Origin: Hofstenia miamia
Lineage: Eukaryota; Xenacoelomorpha; Acoela; Hofsteniidae
Direction of reading: 5' to 3'
DNA length: 64,000 nucleotides
NCBI GenBank assembly: GCA_900660155.1
Contig: CABFPE010000082.1
Span: 201,976-265,975, forward strand
Numbering within the stretch: position 1 is the first letter of the stretch; each line of letters begins with the position of its first letter. The translations under genes were made by a program, and so were the position numbers. Shown one piece after another: positions 49,701 through 61,700 of this stretch. A model generated the notes under the pieces. It was not told the origin of the DNA. It was given only the letters and a program-made list of their open reading frames with translations, and did no database searches.

Positions 49701-52700
49701 AATTATTATGTACACACCAATTAATTGATTACTCGTCATAATGAGTCATCATTAATTCAACATATCGTAGCAAAATGGAAGAACCCATTATTAATTATCT
49801 AATATTTCATTTTTACATGCTTTTTTATTCAACTCTTTCTAATTTAAAAGAAATTTTTCGAGCACATAATTTTACAAGTAATTCAGCTTAAGTTTATTAC
49901 AGTTTATTTCCAGATGCAACAATGGTTATGGCAACTTTTTAAAATTCGGAAAGTTTTCATCGAACCTGTTTAAGACTTGGGCCGACTCACATGAGATTAG
50001 TTATTCATACCAAATGAAAAATATTTTTTTTGCCTATTCATTGAAATAGGTAATTGCATTAGCAATATGACTTAGAAGCAGTGAGCTTAAGTAGAAATTT
50101 GAGCTTAGAAACATCTGAATTTTATCGTAATGAAGTCATAGTTACACATCCAAAAGACCCATAAAGTGCAATATCGTTCAAAAATATCTTTGCATAATTG
50201 ATTTGGTGCAATTAATATTTTACACAATCATACATTTCAAGGATAGATAACTATACTGAGACCGGACATACTAAGAACCTCCGATGCATACATGCTGGCG
50301 AATCGTGGTTTAATAAACTCATTAATTTATATTAATGTGTTGCTAAATCCTGAAGAACAATTTTTAAAAAAAAACAAGAAATCGACAAGCAATAAGGCAC
50401 TAATTATATTTCCATTTTTTGCAATTATTACAGTTTCATATCCTATGGTATATATTGTCCTTTATTAAACTTAGATTGTTTTTTTATTTTTAATATAATT
50501 GCAGGATATATGAATAAGAACTGATATTAAAATATTAATCTGTTATGATCAAAATTAAGTATCATTCAAGATTTTTCAAATGATTTGATGTATTTAAACT
50601 CTAAACAACAATATTTTAACACGAAATCCGTTGTTTACCAACATATATTTCAGCACTTTTAAAAAAACAATAGCAAATGTCATATTCGAGAAAATAATCA
50701 CTATTTAACAATATTTTTCAAACGATCCTCTGGTGCAAAAAGAGCAAGACGTATGATTTATATGAATTATTCGTCTTCTTGTAATCTACAGTTTGGGTGA
50801 GACGAACAGTTGAAATTATATGCCCATATTTAGTAAGTCAATTTCCATGATATCACACCATCGCGGATCATCCAATATTTCCAGCTGCTTTCAACATTTA
50901 TGTCGAATAATTATTTCCTGTAAACAACGTCACGTATACAGTATATACACTTAGGTAATGAACTATCCTGGCTGCACGAATGAAGACATTGAAAGTTAAA
51001 TCAAATTTATAACGTATTTAAAACTGATTGAAAATTTCAATATGAATAGATAATTTCAACTGCTCGAATCACAAAATTATAGTTCACAAGGATATATATA
51101 TATATATATATATATATTCAGGCCTGGAAACGAGTCAAATGTTTTTGACCCAACCCAAACCGACCCGAATACGTAGACCGGCCACTACTCGTCTTCCCAA
51201 ATTTGACATCACTTGATCATTTTGGCTTGAAAGAATTAATCATTTAAGAAATATTTGATATTCCTAATACAATTCAAAACTAAAAGTAAACTGGTAGAAC
51301 ATAATATCATAATAAAACGAATATCCCCAGATCGGCAACTGAACATTGATGAAACTCTAGACAGCGCTAAAATCTATAAATGTAATCAGTATTTAATGTC
51401 AACCTTATTCAAAGACCCAATTTAAAGAAAAACCTTCCACCCGCCGACCCGACAAAAAGCTGGCCCAACCCGACCCGTTTCCACCAATTGGTACATATAA
51501 ATATGCATAAAGTTCTAAACAATCAAATAATTTAGAAACATACATATATTAATGCGTATAGATTGTATCAGGTTCTTTCGCTGCTTAATTGTTTAACCCT
51601 AGTTTGTAGAAATGAAGGTGGCAATCCATTTTTTGCTTTCATTTCCTTACAGGCTGTTGCATACCAGTGTAGATTTTTGCAAGCGACTTCTATCAGTTGC
51701 AGAGTTTCAATATTACGTTTAGTTTCAATAAATCTACGTTTTTGATCAACAAACTCGTTATAAAATGTAATGTTAACCCATGAAGGTATAGTAAACGCTT
51801 GACAGCTCAGAATAATGTCCTTCAAATGTTGAGAGCATCCCACACCGCCATCAATGTCAGAGTATGTAATACCAACAGCTGGCTTACAATTGAAAGCACT
51901 ACTACCAGCTATATCAAGAAAGTTTTTTAGACTTCCAGGAAGGGATCCTCCATATTCCGGCACTATGAACAGAATGCAATCAGAATTTGAAATTTGCTCT
52001 GTAACTTTGTTGTAGTCTTCTGGCAAGTCCATCTCAAAAAAATCCATTTGAAAAACGCTATAATCTGCTAGCATATCGTTGCATACATCTCTTATGTCAA
52101 TTTCCTCTATGGAATCAAATAATTTCATTTGATTTAGAAGTACCCTTATAGGTGCATAAACCCTATCTAATTGTCGAACAGTACGAGCTGATCCTAGAAC
52201 AACACATAAATTGATTTTTGTCGACGCCATGAATTACAATATCACAGAGAAATAATGATTGAATTCATACGTACGTTTGCTTAGTACACACTTTATGTAA
52301 ACAACGGTAAATTTAACTGGTTTCTTGTTTTAAAATGATTAGAAGATGCTGAGGCGTTGTCTATTGCTATTACAAACGGTTATTTCAAAATTTAGCCATG
52401 ATCGCTAGATGGCGTTAGAAATACAGAATTCTAAAATTTACAATGATGATGAATGAATGGCATGAAACTACAAATTTCCCTCACGCCATACATAGTTATG
52501 GGTATAATAAAACTTCAAATGATACATTATATTTGGAGCTTTATATTTATTGTGTTAACTGCATTCCGTTTTAAATTCTTATAGTACATTAGGCTGTAGG
52601 CCTAGAGGATTGGTCGGGAGGGGCAATTCAGCCGCCTCTGAAGAAGAAGTCAATACCTTCGGCAGATATTCGACTAAAAAATAGCATTGAGTTTGCATTT

Positions 52701-55700
52701 AAAAAAATACTTCCACCAATTACCAAAAACCAAGCACCTACTCATTTTAAAACCATTACTTTCACATATTGCACCAATGAGGAAAATGATAATTATCTAA
52801 ATTTTCATTAGTTTCTTGTAGACACGTTTTAAATGCTTACAACTCATGAAATAATGTATATCTCTAAAATTTGAAGAAACCACATGATTGACGAGTGCCT
52901 CCTCTTTCATTTTTATCGTAAAATGCATCTGGTGGCTGTATGTGATCCAATTGAGAAGTTGAGTTATATATTCTGAGGTTGTAGCCTCTAAGTTTCAACA
53001 TGACTTGGCTCAATAACTATGGGTATTCTACCCAAGAAATAGTTAATGTTTCCTGTTGCCCCATGGGCTTTAGAACTTCTGATCATCTAAACAAAGAGGA
53101 ATGAGCGAATTAAAACTTTTTCTAAATAACCAGAATTTCATAACAAAACTAGTGAGTTTTTCAAGTACCTCAAGCACAGTCATACACTTTAGTACACATT
53201 TTTAACATTATGTGTCTATATCAGGATTTCCAAATTGTGAAATGGACAATGTCATAATCAGTTCCCCTAAATGAATCATTTGATTGTTCATTTACAAGAG
53301 TTAATGCTCATTATTGCAAATCAATAGCAACTAAGCCCTTTCTAATCTATTGTTTTTATCTTTTCAGATAGAAGAGCTTTAGGAGGAATCTCAGCTTAGA
53401 AACATCTGAACTTTATTGTATTGCAGTCATAGTTACACTTACAAAAGTCATATTTAGTGCATTATCATTTAAAAATAACTTTGTATGATGGATTTGTGCA
53501 ATTAATATTTTACACAATCATCGTTTTGGAGTTTTGTTCCAAAATCAAAAGAATGAGTTGTTTTACTATTCTTGTGTTTAGTGTAAATGTGTTCAAATCT
53601 ATATATTGTGCAGGTCAAGTAAAACGATTTGTTCTTCTACTTTTAAAACGATTTCCATGAGAATTATCAAGATCAAAGGCATCACTTTTACTTAACCATG
53701 AAGTGTAGTTTATCCTTGTAGCATCATCGGTGCCTGCCACAGCATTTTCAGTTGTAATACACTGAGCTGCATTTCCTTAACAATTCTCAACTGTTCAAAA
53801 TGACAAGCAAAGTATTGTAGCCTCACTAATAATTGCTGACTAAGTTTTCACTAGTATTATATAGAATATTGCCAATTTCCTTTATTACAAAAATTAATGC
53901 AATACTGGTATTCAGAATCGCTATAATATAAATACTATTTGTTTCACTCAAAACCCTCTAAATTATTGCAGCCCCTTGCAAAGTAGTATGTCCTACGGCC
54001 CTAAATAGACCTTTAAAATATGGAAGCACCATAATAAAGATGAGCGTCTACTTTTTCCATTTATTTGATAACTCGAAAGGCACACTTCAATGGGATTGTG
54101 TGGTCTATCTACATTAAATAGAAAATTAAAGATAAGTTGTTCTCCCATTGGCCTTAGATATCCTAATTACTTAAATATGAGGATTAGAGAAAATTTAAAT
54201 TTATTGCAAGTTGGGATTTCCTATAACAATAATTAATATTTACAAGAATAAAAGTTATAGAATTCTGTACATAAGCCAAATGTTCAAGAAAGTTTCTATT
54301 TTACATAGTGCTTCTTAGGGGCATAGATCTTTAGAATTTTCGAGGGGGAAGCTCAAAATCGAAAATAATTTTTAAGCAAAGCATCCGCTCCACTGAAAAG
54401 ATAAGTTTCGCATATACAACTGAAGCTTTTCATAAGTCATTGTCTAATTCAATTACTCGCTTAATTTAACTAAAATGGTCGAATTTTTTTATATTTCTAT
54501 TTTCTTTGAGGAGAATCCCCCCTGTTCCTCCAGGATCTATGCCAGTACTGCGTCTTTCTAATAATTCATTTAGACAGGCAATAATAAATATAAGAAAATT
54601 AAGTTGATTTCAATCATGACCTACTATAAAGTAGGTCATGTTTCAATTAAAAAATTCATCAGCATTATATTGATTTTTTACTGAAATTTTGCAAAGTTTT
54701 ATTCGAACTACTTAATTATTGGCACCTTTTTGGTAAATTTTCAATAAATAAATGATTTTCTCTATAAACGTTTTGTTTTTCCTTCACTGGGGTTGTTTTT
54801 AAACGATCATTCAAATTTTTACAGTACTGCTATTCCAACTAAATACCCTCAATGTATATTTAGTTTTTTTGAAAAATTGGAATCGGTTCAAAAGTTTTAT
54901 AGTAATAGCATTAAATGTAGTACACATACCCAGTCATATTAGCAATAAGCGTTCTACTGTATACTTACATTTTTAATTAGAGCAACAGTCAAACCATAAT
55001 AATTGCTTTAGTCCTATCACGAGTGATGTCTGGGAAATATTCACAAGGCAAAATATTTCAGATTCTGAAAAACAAAGACACAATGCTGTTCACTTGAGGT
55101 CAATTGCAGAATCCTTATGCGAATCAACCAGAGAAGACATTCGTCACCAGTACAATGTAGTAAATGCAGCTTCGAGAAGGCGAATTAAGACGATACGGGA
55201 TGCCAAGGCTAAATCTGAAGCTCAACTAAAACATGTAAGTTAAAATCTTGAAGATTCAAAATATTGCAGATACCAATCTGAAAAATTAACTCCCCCTCCC
55301 CTCCCCGTCACTATACAATTTTTGTTGTCGTGATGTATTTTCTTATATCGAGTTAGAGAAGAGGTAAATTAATGGTTTAGTTTTCTTTCAAAATTCATTT
55401 CTTAGTGTTGGGATTGAATTCATCTTTAAGACATTCTACATCTGCTCTTGTTTGCTTAGACGCAAAAAATTTTCAAGTTAATTGTGTGGGATCAAAATAG
55501 GATTGGTCCCAATCCCCATTTGTTTCCATTGCATTTGGTTTCATTATCATCCAGAGGCACAACTAACGTCAGATTTTAGAGGGGGCAAATTATTTTGGTT
55601 CAACTTATTGTGATGCTATGCTGGCGATTTTGACCGAGCCTTTGATGGTAATCTTTAAATGCAATGAGTCCTTCATTTAAAACTAATTCAAGAAAAGAAA

Positions 55701-58700
55701 AATATATGCTTAATTATAATATTTATATTATAATTAAAAATAAGCGCATTTTTCAAAACTAATTTTGAAAAAATATTTCCAAAAATGAATCCTTCATTTA
55801 GTACTAATTCAAGGAAAGAAAAATATGTGCTTAATTATAATAATTATATTATGATTATAAATAAGTGCATTTTTCAAAACTAATTTTGAAAAAAATACAT
55901 CAAAAAATGGGGAAAAGATTAATAAGTTTTCTAAATACTACTTCTTACTGTTGCAAACATTATCCAGTTTCACCTCTATGAACTGCAGGATTGTCATTAT
56001 TCACAAGCATAATGAAGCTCTATAATTTAAAAACATAGACTTAGGGGTAAATATTAACAAAATGCTTTTTTATTTCAGAATAACACATTTCTATGTATTG
56101 ATCAACAAAACAAGTGAATATATTTGCTCGAATAACTCGACAAGATGCCAAAAATGTCTTTTGAAACAGAAATACAAACGTAGAACTAAAACATTAGCAA
56201 TCGATACATGTAAAATAAGGATCATTATTCTCTTCATTACACATATATTCAGCAAAATATACTAAACATCCTGCACAAGCATCCTCATTTTCACTTCTTA
56301 TGGATAATCATTGTGGTTAAACTTGCTGCAAATATTTGTTCCAGTCAAATACCCACCTGGTAGGTCTACATCCTTATTTCCTCACCTCTTATTCGCATTA
56401 GATTTGCCCTGTCACTCATTTACTAAGGCGATCACACTATTACCGAGCGCTCTGTTAATTATTTGTATTCCAATGACGAGGCTGAACCCGGAATTCCTTT
56501 CAAGGGTTCTTCAGGATTTCGAGCATCAATTCCGAAACTGTAGATCTGGATCGTGGAAATTCCTTCATATGCAAGACTGGAAACAATTCCTTTCGTTTGT
56601 AAGCCTGTTGAACGGTACTCACCACGCCAATACACTAGTGTCTTTCGACACTCCTTCTTCATAGAATAAAGAACGCGACATCAAGATATTGACGAAAATT
56701 AGTGCTATTTGCTGGTAAATAGTAATAAAAACGTGATGCAGTCGGACCAACCTGACAACATTGTAAAATATATGTGAAGCTAATTAACCTCCTATCAACA
56801 ACTTTCATCCTAGGGAGCACTTCACAATTTTAAGAAAAACTGGTTTTCAAACCAGTCTTCAAACTACGCTTTTTAAACCTTGTTTTGTTCTCAAATATGA
56901 ATTAGGAATTTTAAGTTTACTGAAATACTGTCTCATACTTTTTGACCAGCTTGCATTTTCTATATAACTAAAAAACGAATTGTTAATAGTTACCCAAGAC
57001 TTAATAGTTATCTGTAGTGGTAATTGTTCGCTCAATTTACGGCTTATATTGAAACGGTTTTATTTTCAGCTTAGAAAAGATTTATTCTAAAAAATTTAGA
57101 AGGGGCATGTGCCCCCTTTCGTTGTACCCCAGTTATCATTCCATGCAAATCCAAAAATATTCTTGTCTCGCGGAATATGGTCAACTTTTTCGAAAATGGC
57201 CAAAGTCATGAGTCATATTCTAAAATTCACAGTTTCTTCATAAATGGAACATTGAAATATTTAGACCCAGGTCTCATTTACAAGGAAATGGGTGGGTGAC
57301 TTCTTAAAGTTCACACTCAAATGCAGCCAAAAATACAATGTAATTGTGGTTACTTACATTTCTTAAATTAAAATTAGTAAGAACAGCTCAAATTTAATTT
57401 CAATTTAACAAGAACAATTATAGAAGAAATCATAACAAAAGTAAATGTGAGCCTTACTTGGCTGACCTTGCACTTTCTTGACAAGTTCAAAGTTAACTGT
57501 ACCTGCACCCTCAATACGGAAAATCTATTAACTTCAATATCAGGCAAATATAATTTGTAGTATTTTTCGAAACTGTAACTTTCTCGAAAATGTATGAAGT
57601 GTGACCAGAACCATATTTAACAATAATTATAAAAATATGATTTGAATGTGATATTCAATTTTTGTACAAATGATAATTTATTGGCAAATAATACTACAAA
57701 AAAAATGATTATAAGAACAGTTCTGAAAATTCAGTTTTTTAATTCAGGTAAATGAATTTACTAACGTGCTACTTTTCGAATTTTTGAACCATTCCACGCG
57801 CCAAATCGAGCATCATTGCGGCTCTAGTGTAGCATAATCTCCGATAAAAAGACTTGACTCAACAAAAAGCAGAAGAAAAAATAATCATAAAACTCAATCA
57901 AGAAACTCTAATCATTTTATCAGAAATTAGCTTCGAACAATTTGCCAAAACTGTGAAAGCAAATATCGGTCGCAACACTTTTGACAAAATGCAAGTGGAC
58001 ATTAAGCTCCGCATTGATTTTGGCTTGAATAACCGGTTCACGCAGAAGAAAGATTACGTGGACATAAAAATTCGAATTGCGACCGGTACTTGCTTGATCG
58101 GTAAACATATTTATTAGATTTTTATATAAATACGAACTAAGCACTGTAAGAGTGATGGAAATTTACCATTTAGTGGTTTAGTCTTGTTTTATCGGTTAAA
58201 TCATTTATTAAACGATGAGAAGCTAAGCAAGCTTTGTGTGCAGTGATCGAAGGCTGTGTGCGAGGGGAACTTAATTGGATTTTACGCCTCGATAGCTACA
58301 TGCAACTAGGTTACGGCTAGGTGTAGGGTTGTTTTCTCTATTGCTTAGCTCTCTACCGATCGTTCGTGTGACATGTAGTAACAAATACTTGAAAGGCGAG
58401 AGGCCCCCGTAGGAATGATTGTGATATTAATTAGTAACATTATTTTAGATCCAAATTTTTGACTGATAAGAGACCGTGTCGTTTATATTTTTATTTACAT
58501 GTAGGTTAGGAGCTGCCTTAGTTTGTAGAGGCCTTTTTAATTCGTTTGCAGCTAATGTTGTGTTGTGTATACATGTCCGCCCTAATTGCGATATATGTTT
58601 ATAATTATATAATTTTACTATATGTAGGAAACTGCCTTAATTGTTTATTAACCATATTTAATTACTTTCTACTACTTGTTGGCACTTAGTATCAGGTTGC

Positions 58701-61700
58701 GAACTCACTATATTTACACACCGAATTTACACGAATTGAGAATGAGAACTAAGTCGATTAGTGGCTATTAGTGGCTGGTATCTATTACACCATAAGTAAG
58801 GCACACATAATAAAACTCTGTCAGGGAGGCTGAGCTGAGTAGCAGCGGATGGAATGGCGGACTTGGTTGGAATGGAATTACACCGTTGGGAAATCTGCGA
58901 ACTGTCTTTAAGATTCTGCTTCGAGCAAGCGTGCCCAGCTTGCTCTCTCTGGATATGATCGGGAATGCTACCTAAATACTAGCAATGAATAATTGTGTTA
59001 ACCCTAGAGTTCTAATTAAGTTATATCTCTGTTATTACAATAACAACAATAGAAAAAAGAGAGTGAAAGTACTCATTACCCCGCTTGATGGAATCTGCCG
59101 GTAGTCGTATCTAAATTATACCACATTATCAGGCTCATCCGCGGCCTGGGTGATGATGTAACACTAGTCATAAAATATGTAGGGTATCTGAAATCTCCAA
59201 ACATAGTAATTAAAATTGAACATAAATTTTATTTCATTTAAAAGAACTGAAATTAATTGTTACAAATGCTTGCAGAAAAAATAGAGTTTTGCAATGCATT
59301 TTGGTTTTTCGATTCGAAACCAGATTATTGCATTTTATCACCGTTTGTCCTATCGGCTTAAGTGATACTTTTAAGAGTTGATAGTCAGCTGAAAATGATA
59401 TGAGATATCAAAACGTTATTTTCAAAGAAACATTTGCGTTGCTAATAACCCTTGGTCAACAGCATTTGTTAACAAGAAGCTCTGGTAGGGTAATTCTATG
59501 AAATATAATGGTTTAATTTTCTAGAGATTTTAAACTAAATAAATTTCCTATTTAAACAAGAAATTCCTAATGAAGAAATACCAAAATTTAGACATAACTG
59601 ACACAATTTGTTAGTAGATGCATTCCATTAAACATGTGAAAGATGGATATGGGTCAATGAGATGAACAACGAGATGTTATGGGAGGTTTTCCCCATTTAA
59701 TCGATTGAATTAAGTATATTACTTTCCATTCATGTTGAAAGTTAGTAGTTAAAATGGAAGGAATGGGACAAGTTAGCGGCCATTATTAAGCATCATTCCA
59801 GTTAATGTAAGGTCAATTTTCGACATAGTCCAATTCATAATGGGAAAGTAAATACACTTTTGCAAACCCTATTGTTACCCAATTTCGTCTTGCTAATAAC
59901 TTAAATACCGGTACATCATCATATTTTGAAATTAAGATAAATGAGACAAGGCAATCTATGCATTGAAAACTATATATTTTGATTGCGCTAATGTTGACGG
60001 ATGCCGACATTTTTATTCAATTGAATAAACGACTAAACTGAATGAAAGAAAACACAAATCATCGTCTGAATAAACATTGGAAAGGAGTCAATATATACAT
60101 ATGGATAAAATCACTTTTGACTAAAAATTTAAGTAGTAGTAGGAGTTGTGTCAGAAGAAAATGCAGTTAGCGAAATAAACAAAGAATATGCAAATTAATA
60201 AAAGAACCATTCAAGTGAAATTGCAAATGATGGATTGATATTTTAGAATAATGCCCTCCTTAAAATAATTTATATAATAAAAAGTATTAAATATTAAATA
60301 GATTAGTTTATAAACCATCGAAAAGGATTAAATTTCACTTTTTTTCGAACAATATCACAAAATTAATATCTATTTTTTAAGTGGTTTAACTATAAACAAC
60401 TTGACATATTTTCAAAAATCCTGTTAACCTTAAACAGCCTGGCGCATTTTTAAAGAATTTTTTCCAAGCCTATTAGTAAATTTGAAAATTTTGGGGTCTA
60501 CTGGGAACATGCTTTAATGCAATGTTTCTGCTAAAGCGTGTTGCTGTGGCTATTGAAAAGATTAACAACTTTACTTCAAAAATTTCCAATTATTAATAAA
60601 GATATAAATCCTCTCATTTCTAATGTTCATGTATTTATAAGGCTTTGATCCCATGAAAACAATAGATAACTTTGACGGTTTCTTGATGTGCGCACAAAAT
60701 ATCCCAAACCCATTGAGGCGTGCCATGCGCCAAGTCAGATATCGCGGAGCCGAAGGGACAGAGCTGGGTCGCGGAGTTAGAGCGAAAAAGAAAGAGGAGA
60801 CTCTCCTCTATCATATGGTGCTTTCAGCTTTAATACCGTTTGAGCTATAAGCGTTTAAAGAATATTTATTGGATTATGAATTTGTTTCAAAAAGCCTCAG
60901 GCTGTTTAAGGTTAAAGGATTTTTTGATTGTTTATAAAGTCAAATAATGTCCTTTATTGTTAATTTTAATTTCTCTCTATTATGAAAATCTCCCTATTAT
61001 GAAAAATTTATTAAACATGATTTTTTTACATCTAGTACACTAACTGTAATTAAAGATGATAATTTCTCTCGATGTTCAAACGTCAAGAGCCGATGATAAT
61101 TTGACTTACAACACAGTTCAGCCGATAGATATTTTTGCCATAATCTGGCAACTGGATTAAGCTATCGACGTTATACCTGAGTTAATAATTACAACTCTAT
61201 GCAAAATATGCAACTCTGAAGCAATGAAAAAACAACGAAAAATGCAATAATGAATATGTATACATGCATATATAAAAAATTCAAAAAATTAAAAAAATCT
61301 CATTTTCTAGTTCGGGTACATGCAGTTATCTGACGCGTAATTTTAAATTTGTCATTCAACTCTTCATGAGCTTTCCCTTACCCGGCTTTGTGCCTATTCG
61401 ATTCGGCTCTCTCGTCTATGTACAATAAATCACCGTAACCTATGGATCATTAATAACACATATAGGAGTAAAGCTATCTTTAAATTTTAGCAATTATTCT
61501 CAGATATGTTGACTTAATATTAATAGTTATATGAAATATTTTATTTCAGAAGAATCCTATTTAGATGATAGAGGAACTAACAGAACTCCGCAAAACCGCA
61601 GACGACATCAAGGAGGCCATTGAAGCTAAAAGAAAAAACTTAATTGTTGCAGAAACACGTCTACAAGAAAGAAAAAACAGACCAAATGTCGAAAACTGCA

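Larger units (their letters stand above)
55235..61564 (+). other. Tektin intron 5
   Basis: GTAAGT donor at 55235 and an acceptor ctatttag ending at 61564. Contains the 121-bp tandem repeat, a GC-richer unassigned stretch (58.1-59.2 kb) and a TIR element (60414-60926). An 87-codon open frame at 57854-58117 has no recognisable family. Confidence 0.75.

Noticed and set aside
56311-56664. Overlapping open frames on both strands in a somewhat GC-richer patch.
   Set aside because: Neither frame shows a family motif, and no splice sites or flanking element ends support a gene.
57854-58117. 87-codon open frame in tektin intron 5, considered as an extra exon.
   Set aside because: Exons 5 and 6 join in phase and align to tektin without it, and the peptide matches no family I know.
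58560-59180. Possible solitary LTR-like stretch (tgt...aca features, GC-richer).
   Set aside because: No matching second copy, no target-site duplication and no flanking coding remnants were found. Left as an unassigned island.
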